The notes beneath the pieces were generated by a model. The model searched no databases. It was not told the DNA's origin and saw nothing but the letters and a program-made list of their open reading frames with translations. From Puniceibacterium confluentis (GTDB lineage: Bacteria; Pseudomonadota; Alphaproteobacteria; Rhodobacterales; Rhodobacteraceae), in NCBI RefSeq assembly GCF_007923445.1, contig NZ_VOJI01000012.1:62001-126000 (forward strand): DNA of 64,000 nucleotides, read 5' to 3'. The translations under genes were made by a program, and so were the position numbers. The stretch's first letter is position 1, and every line of letters begins with the position of its first letter. Positions 9,930 through 18,756 of this stretch are shown here, in pieces.

Positions 9930-10991
9930 TCAGGCGCCAGGTGCCGCGCTTGTGGCCAGCAGCGCGTCGATCCGCTGCACGAAGCGCGCCGGCGACAGCT
10001 CGGTCTCGGCCGTGCGGCGCGCGGCGTCCGACAGCCGCACCCGCAGTTCCGGTGACGCCAGAAGCGGCGCGAGCGCCGTCTCGAGGGCGCCGGGAACGGT
10101 GACGTCCACACGCAGCCCGTCGACGCCATCGGTGACATAGCCGACGCTGCCGGTGTCGAGGGAAATCACCGGGATGGTGCCATAGGCCATGGCTTCGACC
10201 GGTGCGCTGCCCAGCGGTTCGCCCACCGAGGGCAGAACACAGATGTGATGCGCCGCATAAAGTGCGGGCATCTCGGCAAACGGCACGTCGCCCCGGATGT
10301 CGATCCAGTCGTTCTCGCGCGCGGCCTGTTGCAGCACCGCGTGGTGGTCGGCATCGGCGCCGGAAATCGCCCGGCTGGTCGAACCGACCAGCGTCAGCCG
10401 CACCCGGTCCCCGCCGCCCAGCGCCGCGAGCGCCGCAATCAGCAGCGGCTGGTTCTTGCGCACCTGTGCCAGCTTGCCGACGCACAGCACCCGCACCGGC
10501 ATGTCCGACTGATCCCGTTCCGCCCCTGTCGGCAGCGGCAGCGCGGCCGTGGGCCAGGGCAGGTAGGACGCCGCCTGGTCCTGCGGGGCGGCGGCATCCA
10601 CGCCGGGGACCGGCGTGACCCGCTGCCAGGGACGGCCCTGCAACCACAGGGAAAGCCGTCTGCGCAGCGATCTGGGTTCGGTCATCGGTCGCTGGTCATA
10701 GCCCACCACGCGCAGGCGCAGGCGGCGCGACACCTGTGCGACCTGTCTGGACAACGCCCCCGAGGTGCGCAGCAGCACCAGGTCGGGACGGTCCGCTTCC
10801 AGCACCCGGCACACCGCATCGCGGGCCGGTGACTCGCCCATGACCTGCGGCACCACGACCGAATGGTCCTCCATCGCCGCCGACTGGCTGGCGGCCAGAA
10901 CCGTCACCCGATGCCCGGCCCCGATCAGCGCGCGCGTCGCAAAAAACAGATTGGTGTGAAAGCGCGGCACGACAAACAGCACATGTGCCAT
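9930..10991 (-). CDS. GT-B glycosyltransferase (family 4-like)
   Basis: Predicted glycosyltransferase of 353 aa with a GT-B fold. The N-terminal domain begins HVLFVVPRFHTNLFF. The C-terminal nucleotide-sugar domain contains VLCVGKLAQVRKNQPLLIAA, the PSVGEPLGSAPVEAMAYGTIPV stretch holding the E..E(A)-type motif, and VDGLRV. It likely builds a surface glycan, but donor and acceptor cannot be assigned. It follows nadE by 5 bp on the same strand, so the two are probably cotranscribed although functionally unrelated. Confidence 0.88.
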   Translation of the reverse strand: MAHVLFVVPRFHTNLFFATRALIGAGHRVTVLAASQSAAMEDHSVVVPQVMGESPARDAVCRVLEADRPDLVLLRTSGALSRQVAQVSRRLRLRVVGYDQRPMTEPRSLRRRLSLWLQGRPWQRVTPVPGVDAAAPQDQAASYLPWPTAALPLPTGAERDQSDMPVRVLCVGKLAQVRKNQPLLIAALAALGGGDRVRLTLVGSTSRAISGADADHHAVLQQAARENDWIDIRGDVPFAEMPALYAAHHICVLPSVGEPLGSAPVEAMAYGTIPVISLDTGSVGYVTDGVDGLRVDVTVPGALETALAPLLASPELRVRLSDAARRTAETELSPARFVQRIDALLATSAAPGA

Positions 10992-10996
10992 GGCGC

Positions 10997-12655
10997 TCAG
11001 CTCCCGTCGCGCCAGCGGTTCACGATCGGATAGCGGCGGTCCAGCCAGAAAGCGTGCTTGCTGAGCCGCGCCCCCGGCGCCGACTGGAAGCGTTTGTATT
11101 CACTGATGTAAATCAAATGCTCGACCTGCTTTGCATCGGCCCTGTCGAAACCGGCAGCGACACAGTCCTCGATGGATCCGTCGCCGTCGATCAGGATCTT
11201 CAGTATCCCGTCCAGCACCGGATAGTCCGGCAGCGAATCGCTATCCTTCTGATCTGCGCGCAGTTCGGCCGAGGGCGGCTTGTCGATGATACGCGCGGCA
11301 ATGACTTCGCCGGCCGGGCCATTCATCCAGTCGCGATGGTTGGCATTGCGCCAGCGGCAGACATCGAACACCCGGGTCTTGTACATGTCCTTGATCGGAT
11401 TGTAGCCGCCGGCCATGTCGCCGTAGATCGTGGCATAACCGACCGCGACCTCGGACTTGTTGCCCGTGGTCAGCAGCATCTCGCCGAACTTGTTGGACAT
11501 CGCCATCAGCAGCAGGCCGCGCAGACGCGACTGAATGTTCTCTTCGGTGAGATCGGGCCTGGTGCCTTCGAACACCGGCGCCAGAGTCGCGGTGATCGCC
11601 GCCCGCCCCTCGGCAATCGGTACAAAATCGTACCGGCAGCCCAGCGCCTGCGCCACCGCCTTGGCATCCTCCAGCGAGGCTTGCGAAGTATACTCGGACG
11701 GCAGCATCACGCAGCGCACATTTTCCGCCCCCAGAGCATCGGTTGCGATGGTGGCGACAATCGCGGAATCGATGCCGCCGGACAGCCCCAGCAGCACCTT
11801 TTTGAAACCGGTCTTGCGCATGTAGTCGCGCAGCGCCTCGACCATGACCCGGTAATCCTGCTCCATCATGTCGGGATGCGCGGTGAACGGCCCCGGCAGG
11901 CAACGCCAGCCGTCAGGCCCGCGCTCAAGATCCACATGCGCGACCACGGTGTCGAACACCGGCAGCTTCACCGCCATTTCCCCACCGGGGTTGAGCACGA
12001 AAGAGCCGCCGTCAAACACCTGATCGTCCTGACCGCCCACCATGTTGAGGTAAATCAGCGGCAGGCCGGTCTCGACCACCCGCGCAACCATCTTGTTCAG
12101 ACGCGTCTCGAATTTTCCGCGATAATAGGGCGATCCGTTCGGCACCAGCAGGAACTCGGCACCGGTCTCGGCCAGGGTCTCCGAGACATCCTCGTGCCAG
12201 GCGTCCTCGCAGACCGGGGAACCGATGCGCACATCCCCCACCGCATAGGGCCCGCCCAGCGGACCGGCGTCAAAGACCCGCACCTCGTCGAACACCGTCT
12301 CGTTGGGCAGGTGGTGTTTCATCACGGTCGAGGCGATCCTGCCGCCTTTGCAGATGAAATAGGCGTTGAACAGTTCCGTCCCCTCGACCCAGGGACCGCC
12401 GATGGCCAGCGCCGGTCCATCGGCACAGTCTGCCGCCAGAGCGCGGATCGTGTTGATCGCCTCGATGTGAAAGGCGGGCTTCATCACCAGGTCCTGCGCA
12501 TTGTACCCGGTGATGAACATCTCGGGCAGCGCGACCATGTCGGCACCGGCTTCCCGCCCCTGTTCCCAGACGTCGCGTGCCAGCGCTGCGTTGCCCGCAA
12601 GGTCACCCACCGTCGGGTTGAGCTGTGCCATTGTCAGCCGGAACCGCTCTGCCAT
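10997..12655 (-). CDS. nadE: Glutamine-dependent NAD+ synthetase
   Basis: Makes NAD+ from deamido-NAD+, ATP and glutamine. The N-terminal nitrilase-type glutaminase domain shows the E45/K113/C149 triad (LPEMF, VMKHHLPNE, PVCEDAW). The C-terminal synthetase domain has the P-loop SGGIDS at 292-297, and TTGNKSEVAVGY later. It is 552 aa, as usual for the glutamine-dependent form. The start is the ATG at 12655, divergent from the MORN-repeat gene. Confidence 0.97.
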   Translation of the reverse strand: MAERFRLTMAQLNPTVGDLAGNAALARDVWEQGREAGADMVALPEMFITGYNAQDLVMKPAFHIEAINTIRALAADCADGPALAIGGPWVEGTELFNAYFICKGGRIASTVMKHHLPNETVFDEVRVFDAGPLGGPYAVGDVRIGSPVCEDAWHEDVSETLAETGAEFLLVPNGSPYYRGKFETRLNKMVARVVETGLPLIYLNMVGGQDDQVFDGGSFVLNPGGEMAVKLPVFDTVVAHVDLERGPDGWRCLPGPFTAHPDMMEQDYRVMVEALRDYMRKTGFKKVLLGLSGGIDSAIVATIATDALGAENVRCVMLPSEYTSQASLEDAKAVAQALGCRYDFVPIAEGRAAITATLAPVFEGTRPDLTEENIQSRLRGLLLMAMSNKFGEMLLTTGNKSEVAVGYATIYGDMAGGYNPIKDMYKTRVFDVCRWRNANHRDWMNGPAGEVIAARIIDKPPSAELRADQKDSDSLPDYPVLDGILKILIDGDGSIEDCVAAGFDRADAKQVEHLIYISEYKRFQSAPGARLSKHAFWLDRRYPIVNRWRDGS

Positions 12656-12812
12656 ACCGTGTCGCCTTTCGCTTCAATTTCGGAAGTCCACATAGCAGAA
12701 CCCCGCCCGAGGGGAAGCACCCGCGGCCAAAAGAGATTGTATCGACCGGCACTGTCCCTTAGATTTTAAGCAGTTTCAGGCAATGAGACATGAGCAGGGG
12801 CGGAAGAGCGAC

Positions 12813-14219
12813 ATGACCAAAGGATCGCGGCACGGATTCAGCATCGCGGCGGCTCTGGCGCTGACCGGCGCCCTGAGCGGCATGGCTCTGGCGCAAAGCG
12901 ACGGCGTCGTGACCAAACAATATGATGACGGTGGCGTCTATGAAGGCACCTTCCGCAACGGGTTGCAGGATGGCACCGGCACGTACCGGCTGCCCAATGG
13001 CTATGAATACACCGGCGACTGGAGCGACGGCGAGATCCGCGGCAAGGGCGTCGCGCGCTTTCCGAACGGATCGGTCTACGAGGGTCAGTTCGCCAAGGGA
13101 AAGCCCGAGGGCATCGGCAAGATCGTCTTTGCCGACGGCGGCACCTACGAGGGGACATGGCTTGACGGCAAGATCACGGGCAAGGGTGTGGCGATCTACG
13201 CCAACGGCGTGCGCTACGAGGGCGCATTCCGCAATGCCCTGCACCATGGCCGCGGCACCATGACCTCGCCCGGGGGCTACAAGTACGAAGGCGACTGGGT
13301 CAACGGCGTCAAGGAAGGCAACGGCACCATCACCTATCCCGACGGGTCGCTGTACGAAGGCCGCGTTGCCGGGGGCGCGCGGGCGGGCGAAGGCAAGCTG
13401 ACGATGCCGGACGGGCTGATCTACGAGGGCATGTGGCAGGGCGGGCAGATCGACGGCGTCGGCAAGCTCACACAGCCCAACGGCGATATCTACGAGGGCG
13501 AACTGGTGGCCGGACGGCGCGACGGCAATGGCAAGGTCACTTACGCCAACGGCGACACCTACGAAGGCGAATTCGAGGCTGACCAGCGGCAGGGTCAGGG
13601 TACGTTCGTCGGCTCGGATGGCTACCGATACTCCGGCAACTGGGTGGCCGGTCAGATCGAGGGTGAGGGCGAAGTCACCTATCCCGACGGGTCTGTCTAT
13701 GTCGGCATGTTCCGCGGCGATCTGGCCAACGGCAAGGGCCGCATCACCTATCCCGACGGGTCGACCTACGACGGCGACTGGGTCGACGGGGTGATCGACG
13801 GTGAGGGTCGCGCCACCTATGCCAACGGGCTGGTCTACGAGGGGCGGTTCGAGAACGCCCGCAACAACGGTTACGGCGTGATGACCTATGCCGACGGCTA
13901 TCGGTACGAGGGTGAATGGAAGGATGGCCAGCGCCACGGACAGGGCACCGCCACCTACCCCGACGGCACGGTCTACACCGGTACGTTTGTGGACGGACAG
14001 CGCCACGGCACCGGCGAGATCACCATGGCCGACGGGTTCAAATACGCCGGCGACTGGGCCGATGGCGAAATCGAAGGCACCGGAACCGCCACCTACGCCA
14101 ACGGCGACGTCTATGAGGGTGCGTTCAAGGACGGCAAGAGGCAGGGCACCGGCACAATGCGCTATGCCACCGGCGAAGAAGCGAGCGGCGAGTGGATCAA
14201 CGGTGCGCTCGACGACTGA
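12813..14219 (+). CDS. Exported MORN-repeat protein
   Basis: Protein of 468 aa with a signal peptide (SIAAALALTGALSGMALAQ, cleavage near residue 28). It is then composed almost wholly of MORN repeats, 18 complete units of exactly 23 residues from residue 41 plus a final partial one, consensus YEGxFxxGxxxGxGxxTYxDG. No other domain is seen. MORN repeats form elongated beta sheets that bind proteins or lipids; here the protein would act in the periplasm or at the surface. The ATG at 12813 is preferred over 12783 because it directly precedes a standard signal peptide. The role is unknown. Confidence 0.88.
   Translation: MTKGSRHGFSIAAALALTGALSGMALAQSDGVVTKQYDDGGVYEGTFRNGLQDGTGTYRLPNGYEYTGDWSDGEIRGKGVARFPNGSVYEGQFAKGKPEGIGKIVFADGGTYEGTWLDGKITGKGVAIYANGVRYEGAFRNALHHGRGTMTSPGGYKYEGDWVNGVKEGNGTITYPDGSLYEGRVAGGARAGEGKLTMPDGLIYEGMWQGGQIDGVGKLTQPNGDIYEGELVAGRRDGNGKVTYANGDTYEGEFEADQRQGQGTFVGSDGYRYSGNWVAGQIEGEGEVTYPDGSVYVGMFRGDLANGKGRITYPDGSTYDGDWVDGVIDGEGRATYANGLVYEGRFENARNNGYGVMTYADGYRYEGEWKDGQRHGQGTATYPDGTVYTGTFVDGQRHGTGEITMADGFKYAGDWADGEIEGTGTATYANGDVYEGAFKDGKRQGTGTMRYATGEEASGEWINGALDD
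12933..14174 (+). repeat. Eighteen tandem 69-bp units encoding MORN repeats
   Basis: The coding sequence has an exact 69-bp period with no insertions or deletions across 18 units. Protein positions G, YEG and G..G are constant while the others diverge, which indicates old tandem duplication under selection for register. Confidence 0.85.
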
Positions 14220-14335
14220 CCCGGCCCCCTGACAGGGCGCGGTTGCTCCAGCCGCCCGCGTTGGGCACCTTCTGGACGGGCCCGGAACTTCGCCGCCCTG
14301 CGCGCGGCGCCCTGATCCGGCACCGGGTCGATGGA

Positions 14336-15001
14336 TCACCAGGGGATGACCCGGCCTTGCCAGTCATAGAATTTTCCGGTGTCTGACGCGTCCAGTCCGG
14401 CAATCACCCGCAACAGGTTTTCCGCCGCCTCGACCGGCGGCACCATCAGGGTGTGCTCGGCATAGTCGGCGGTGAAGGCCGTCCCGACCGTGCCGGGGTG
14501 CAACGCCACCACGGCCAGTTCCGGATGGCTGCGCTTCAGTTCGATCGCCGCACCGTGCAGAATTTGGTTCAGCGCCGACTTGGACGCCCGGTAAGAATAC
14601 CAGCCGCCCAGCCGGTTGTCGGTGATGCTCCCGACCCGGGCGGAAAGCGCGGCAAAGACCGCGGGCGCACGGCGTGGCAACAGCCGCACCGCATGTTTCA
14701 GCACCAGCGCCGGGCCGGTCGCGTTCAAGGCGAACTGATCCGCCAGCGCCTGTGCGCTCAGCGCCCGCAGCGACTTTTCCGGCCGGGCGCCGTTGAGCGA
14801 CAGGGCTCCGGTCGCCACCAGTATCAGGTCAAACGGCCCCTGCATCGCGCCAAGGTGCCGCTCGACCGAGGCCTCGTCGGTCACATCAAGGCCCGTGTGC
14901 GACCGGGACACGCCCGTGACCGCGACGCCCCGCGCCGCCAGCGCCGCACAGAGTGCCGAGCCGATTCCGCCGCTGCTGCCTATGATCAATGCCTGCTTCA
15001 T
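14336..15001 (-). CDS. SDR family NAD(P)-dependent oxidoreductase (C-signal-like)
   Basis: Short-chain dehydrogenase of 221 aa. The cofactor motif is IIGSSGGIGSALC at residues 5-17 and the catalytic tetrad region shows LSARVGS and YRASK (Tyr-x-x-x-Lys). The size and sequence style resemble the CsgA/C-factor-like SDR group found in many proteobacteria. The start MKQALIIGSSGG at 15001 puts the Rossmann motif at the expected distance; earlier in-frame starts would add an unrelated tail. The substrate is unknown. It is divergent from the leuA leader. Confidence 0.85.
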   Translation of the reverse strand: MKQALIIGSSGGIGSALCAALAARGVAVTGVSRSHTGLDVTDEASVERHLGAMQGPFDLILVATGALSLNGARPEKSLRALSAQALADQFALNATGPALVLKHAVRLLPRRAPAVFAALSARVGSITDNRLGGWYSYRASKSALNQILHGAAIELKRSHPELAVVALHPGTVGTAFTADYAEHTLMVPPVEAAENLLRVIAGLDASDTGKFYDWQGRVIPW

Positions 15002-15075
15002 GCCGGACAAGCTAGCGGCAGGAACCCGCCCTTCAATCCCCGCATCCAACGCCGCATCGGGCACCATTTTCCGGG

Positions 15076-15103
15076 TTTTCATTTCACAAACGCCAGCTAT
15101 GAT
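15076..15103 (+). promoter_or_regulatory. Sigma-70-type promoter candidate for leuA leader
   Basis: TTTTCA at 15076-15081 and TATGAT at 15098-15103 are separated by 16 bp. The expected transcript start falls at about 15110-15111, which is exactly the ATG of the putative leader peptide. Prediction from hexamer match only. Confidence 0.5.
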
Positions 15104-15110
15104 GCCGGGC

Positions 15111-15227
15111 ATGACAACCCTGTGCCATATTCCGACACCTGAACGCGCCTCTGGCGCGGTCGTGGCGTCTGGCGCGCGTGCCGCTGGCGCGCCGCTGCAT
15201 GGCCTGCTTCTCCTAATCCGCCTCTGA
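15111..15227 (+). CDS. Putative leucine leader peptide of leuA (38 aa, probably leaderless)
   Basis: Short reading frame upstream of leuA that ends ...PLHGLLLLIRL followed by TGA. Four consecutive Leu codons (CTG CTT CTC CTA), then Ile, Arg, Leu and stop, are what a leucine-controlled attenuation leader needs. The ATG coincides with the predicted transcript start, so translation would be leaderless. The stop codon lies inside the 5' arm of a perfect 10-bp stem (15221-15230). A later GTG start in the same frame is possible. No coding homology is expected for such peptides, so this rests on codon content and position. Confidence 0.6.
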   Translation: MTTLCHIPTPERASGAVVASGARAAGAPLHGLLLLIRL

Positions 15228-15257
15228 GCGTGCCGTCACGGCGCAATCGCTCAGAGG
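15221..15257 (+). promoter_or_regulatory. Nested hairpin downstream of leucine leader (attenuator candidate)
   Basis: CCTCTGAGCG at 15221-15230 pairs perfectly with CGCTCAGAGG at 15248-15257. A small inner hairpin (GCCG tca CGGC, 15232-15242) lies in the loop. The outer 5' arm contains the last leader codon and the stop, so a ribosome there would melt it. There is no U-run after it, so the control could be Rho-based or act on leuA translation rather than by an intrinsic terminator. Confidence 0.55.
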
Positions 15258-15309
15258 AGGCTTGTTCCGCGCCGGACACACCCAGGAGAAGATTGAGAAA
15301 GATTCAGAC

Positions 15310-16911
15310 ATGACCGATACGTCCAACACTCCCGCATCAGAGCGTGGTGCGCCGCAGGGGCGCAAAGACAAGGTGGTGATTTTCGACACCACCCTGCGCG
15401 ATGGCGAACAGTCCCCCGGCGCCACCATGACCCATGACGAAAAGCTCGAGATTGCCGAGCTGCTCGACGACATGGGCGTCGACATCATCGAGGCAGGTTT
15501 CCCGATCGCCTCCGAAGGCGACTTCCGTGCCGTTTCCGAGATCGCCATACGGTCCAAGCGGTCGGTGATCTGCGGGCTTGCCCGGGCACAATACACCGAC
15601 ATCGACCGGTGTTGGGAGGCGGTGAAAGGTGCCGCCCAACCGCGCATCCATACCTTTATCGGCACCTCGCCGCTGCACCGCGCCATTCCCAACCTTTCGA
15701 TGGATGAAATGGCCGATCGCATTCACGACACGGTCACCCACGCCCGCAATCTCTGTGACAACGTCCAGTGGTCGCCGATGGATGCCACCCGCACCGAGTG
15801 GGACTATCTGTGCCGCACGGTTGAAATCGCGATCAAGGCCGGCGCCTCGACCATCAACATCCCCGACACCGTCGGGTATACCGCCCCGGTGGAATCCGCC
15901 GAGCTGATCCGCAACCTGATCGCCACGGTGCCGGGCGCGGACGGGGTGATCTTTGCCACGCACTGCCACAACGACCTTGGCATGGCGACGGCCAATTCGC
16001 TCGCGGCGGTTGCCGGGGGCGCGCGCCAGATCGAATGCACGATCAACGGTCTTGGCGAGCGCGCCGGCAACACCGCTTTGGAAGAGGTGGTGATGGCGCT
16101 GCGCGTGCGCGGCGACATCATGCCCTTCGAAACCCGCATCGACACCACCAAGCTCATGCATATCTCGCGGCGTGTCGCTGCCGTGTCGGGCTTTGCCGTG
16201 CAGTTCAACAAGGCCATCGTCGGCAAGAACGCCTTTGCCCATGAAAGCGGCATCCACCAGGACGGGATGCTGAAGAACGCCGAAACCTTCGAGATCATGC
16301 GCCCCGAGGACGTCGGCCTTTCGGCCACAAGCCTGGTGATGGGAAAACACTCTGGCCGCGCCGCCCTGCGCGACAAGCTGCGGCAGATGGGGGTTGATGT
16401 CGGGGACAACCAGCTCAAGGACATCTTCGTGCGCTTCAAGGAGCTCGCCGATCGCAAGAAGGAGGTCTATGACGACGACATCCTCGCGCTTGTGACCGCG
16501 ACCACCGAGGGCGATGACCGGCTCCAGATCCTCAACCTCCGTGTCGTCTGCGGCACCGGCGGCCCGGCCGAGGCCCAGCTCGAGATGGAGGTCGACGGCA
16601 AGGAAGTCAGCGCCACCGCCCACGGCGACGGTCCGGTGGATGCCACCTTCAAGGCGGTGCGCGAACTGCACCCGACAGAGGCAATCCTGCAACTGTATCA
16701 GGTCAATGCCGTGACCGAAGGCACCGACGCCCAGGCGACGGTGTCGGTGCGCCTCGAAGAGGACGGCATGATCGCCACCGGCCAGTCGGCAGACACCGAT
16801 ACGGTCGTCGCTTCGGCCAAGGCATATGTCAACGCGCTCAACCGCCTGCTGGTGCGGCGCAGCAAGGTTGGCAAGGATGTCAAGGAAATCAGCTACAAGG
16901 ACGTGGGCTGA
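15310..16911 (+). CDS. leuA: 2-Isopropylmalate synthase
   Basis: Condenses acetyl-CoA with 2-oxoisovalerate in the first step of leucine synthesis. The catalytic TIM barrel carries FDTTLRDGEQSPGA near residue 25 and the metal-binding HCHND. The helical subdomain has NAFAHESGIHQDG, and the C-terminal leucine-feedback domain begins around residue 410. It has 533 aa, normal for this form. The ATG at 15310 is used; a TTG at 15262 sits only 1 nt after an AGGAGG and would add 16 poorly conserved residues. It stands alone behind the leader and hairpin. Confidence 0.96.
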   Translation: MTDTSNTPASERGAPQGRKDKVVIFDTTLRDGEQSPGATMTHDEKLEIAELLDDMGVDIIEAGFPIASEGDFRAVSEIAIRSKRSVICGLARAQYTDIDRCWEAVKGAAQPRIHTFIGTSPLHRAIPNLSMDEMADRIHDTVTHARNLCDNVQWSPMDATRTEWDYLCRTVEIAIKAGASTINIPDTVGYTAPVESAELIRNLIATVPGADGVIFATHCHNDLGMATANSLAAVAGGARQIECTINGLGERAGNTALEEVVMALRVRGDIMPFETRIDTTKLMHISRRVAAVSGFAVQFNKAIVGKNAFAHESGIHQDGMLKNAETFEIMRPEDVGLSATSLVMGKHSGRAALRDKLRQMGVDVGDNQLKDIFVRFKELADRKKEVYDDDILALVTATTEGDDRLQILNLRVVCGTGGPAEAQLEMEVDGKEVSATAHGDGPVDATFKAVRELHPTEAILQLYQVNAVTEGTDAQATVSVRLEEDGMIATGQSADTDTVVASAKAYVNALNRLLVRRSKVGKDVKEISYKDVG

Positions 16912-16921
16912 CAGGACACGG

Positions 16922-16949
16922 CACCCCCCCGGCGGCAAAGGCGGGGGTG
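16922..16949 (+). terminator. Terminator-like hairpin after leuA
   Basis: CACCCCC at 16922-16928 pairs with GGGGGTG at 16943-16949, 11 bp after the leuA stop. The following sequence GTTGG is not a good U-run, so efficiency is uncertain. Confidence 0.45.
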
Positions 16950-17050
16950 GTTGGCTCCCCGGATCCGGTGCGACGATGGTTCCGGCGCGGCCGGTGAGCC
17001 GGTCCGGTTCCCGCCTGTGAAAAACGGCACAGCAGGCAATAGGCTGGAAT

Positions 17051-17087
17051 GGCGGCGCGGGGGATATCATGCCCCCGTCGCCGCGCC
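17051..17087. terminator. Strong GC hairpin between convergent leuA and phoD
   Basis: An inverted repeat with an uninterrupted CGGGGG/CCCCCG core extended by GGCGGCG-type pairing lies just before the phoD stop at 17094. It can fold on both strands, as expected between convergent genes. No T-tract is present on either side. Confidence 0.45.
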
Positions 17088-17093
17088 AGGCAT

Positions 17094-18629
17094 TCAACCC
17101 ATTTTTGGCTCAAGCTCGACGGACCACAGTTCGTGATCCGCGCTGTCCATCAGCCGCACCGTCATCACGCCGGTGTCGGCTGCGATGTCGACTTTGCCGA
17201 AAAATTGCATCCCGTCGCTGGGGGGCAGGTTGGCCTGCCCCGGTTCCGGATGTTTGGCAAACCGGACTTCGGGACCAAAGGTGTTGTCATAGTCCGACGG
17301 ACCAAAGGTGCCCGCGTGCAGCGGACCCGAGACGAATTCCCAGAACGGCTCGAACTCCTGGAACACCGCGCGGTCCGGCGAATAATGGTGCGCGGCAGTG
17401 TAGTGCACATCCGCCGTCAGCCAGACGGTGTTGGCGATTCCGGCCGATTTGACAAAGGACAACACCGCCGCGATATCCTGCTCGCGCCCCAGCACCGGGC
17501 CGTCACCATTGGCGCCGTTTTCCATATTGGTCTCACCATCGCGTACCATCATCCCGATTGGCATGTCCGAGGCGATGACCTTCCAGGTCGCGGTCGATGT
17601 CACCATTTCACGCTTCAGCCAGGCCATCTGCTCGGCCCCGAGGAACGGCGTGCCGCCCGCTTCGGTGTTGGCGGTGTTGTCGCCGCGATAGCTGCGCATG
17701 TCGATCACGAAGATGTCGAGCAGCGGGCCATAGGACACCTTGCGATAGACCCGCATCGGTTCGGACGGCATCTGCCGCGTCGGCATCATTTCGTGAAACG
17801 CCCGGGACGCCCGGGCCGACAGCGTCTGCAGCGACTTGACGGTATAGCGGTCGTCCGATGACAGCATCTCGTTCGGATACCAGTTGTTTGTCACCTCGTG
17901 GTCATCCCACTGGGCAATGATCGGCACGGCGGCGTTGAAGGCCTGCACGTTCCTGTCCATCGCGTTGTAGAGGTGCTGTCCGCGGAATTCATCCAGCGTC
18001 TCGGCCACTTTGGACTTGGCCTCGGTGACGATATTCTTCCAGATCGTACCATCGGTCAGGGCCACTTCCTCCTTCAGCGGACCATCGGCATAGACGGTGT
18101 CACCCGAATGCAGGAAGAAGTCCGGGCCATGCTGCAGCATGGTGGCATAAGTGGTCATTCCGCCGCGGTCTTCGTCGATGCCCCAGCCCTGCCCGGCCGT
18201 GTCACCGGACCACACAAAGCTGATGTCGCGGTTGCCCATCGGAGCGGTGCGAAACTGCCCCGGAACCGGTTGCGACAGCGTATTGTCGGCCAGATCGGCC
18301 ATGGTCACCCGGTAAAAGATGTTCTGATCGCTCGGCAGCCCGGACAGGGCCAGCTTGCCGGTGAAATCGGTCGAGGGGCCGACCGCCAGCCCGGGAACGG
18401 CGCGCAGGTCGGACAGGCTTTCGGTGGTGGCCCATTCAACCAGCATCTTGGCTTCGCGGTCGGCGCGGGCCCAGATCACCGCACCGTCATGCGCCACGTC
18501 ACCGGACATGACACCATGCGTGATCGCCGGGCGTGACTGCGCATGTGACAGCGCTGGAACCGCCAGCGCAGTGCCAAGGGCGGCACCGCCCAGCAGGGTC
18601 TGGCGGCGGGTGAGGGTTATGCGTGGCAT
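17094..18629 (-). CDS. phoD: PhoD-family alkaline phosphatase/phosphodiesterase, Tat-exported
   Basis: Extracytoplasmic phosphatase releasing phosphate from organic esters. The N-terminus has a Tat signal (TLTRRQTLLGGAALGTALAVP, Ala-x-Ala before SRP). The mature part has the PhoD N-domain (HGVMSGDVAHDGAVIWARAD) and metal-site motifs GDT, HSGDTVYADG, WDDHEVTNNW and a C-terminal DVHYTAAHHY. It has 511 aa from the ATG at 18629, which has GGAG 8 nt upstream; the open frame continues upstream without homology. Phosphate starvation control is typical for the family, but no clear Pho box was identified here. Confidence 0.92.
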   Translation of the reverse strand: MPRITLTRRQTLLGGAALGTALAVPALSHAQSRPAITHGVMSGDVAHDGAVIWARADREAKMLVEWATTESLSDLRAVPGLAVGPSTDFTGKLALSGLPSDQNIFYRVTMADLADNTLSQPVPGQFRTAPMGNRDISFVWSGDTAGQGWGIDEDRGGMTTYATMLQHGPDFFLHSGDTVYADGPLKEEVALTDGTIWKNIVTEAKSKVAETLDEFRGQHLYNAMDRNVQAFNAAVPIIAQWDDHEVTNNWYPNEMLSSDDRYTVKSLQTLSARASRAFHEMMPTRQMPSEPMRVYRKVSYGPLLDIFVIDMRSYRGDNTANTEAGGTPFLGAEQMAWLKREMVTSTATWKVIASDMPIGMMVRDGETNMENGANGDGPVLGREQDIAAVLSFVKSAGIANTVWLTADVHYTAAHHYSPDRAVFQEFEPFWEFVSGPLHAGTFGPSDYDNTFGPEVRFAKHPEPGQANLPPSDGMQFFGKVDIAADTGVMTVRLMDSADHELWSVELEPKMG

Positions 18630-18756
18630 GGGGATGGCTCCGTGAATGAGGGATACATCCGCGACCATCTGCACCGCGTGTAACGTCGCGGCTTCGGCGT
18701 GACGAAACATTCATGACGGTTTGCGCAACCGTCGTGGCCTGGCCACCGGTGCCGGC

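Noticed and set aside
8827-10647. A 606-codon open frame on the minus strand
   Set aside because: Only its C-terminal 183 codons are a real gene (Fe/2OG oxygenase from 9378). The upstream part runs antisense to the minizincin gene and off-frame through the glycosyltransferase gene.
12759-14339. A 526-codon minus-strand frame over the MORN gene
   Set aside because: It is the antisense shadow of the 69-bp repeats, which keep all frames open; no homology or ribosome site.
15262-15310. TTG start at 15262 for leuA behind AGGAGG
   Set aside because: The spacing of 1 nt is too short and the AGGAGG belongs to the 3' side of the hairpin; the added residues do not resemble LeuA.
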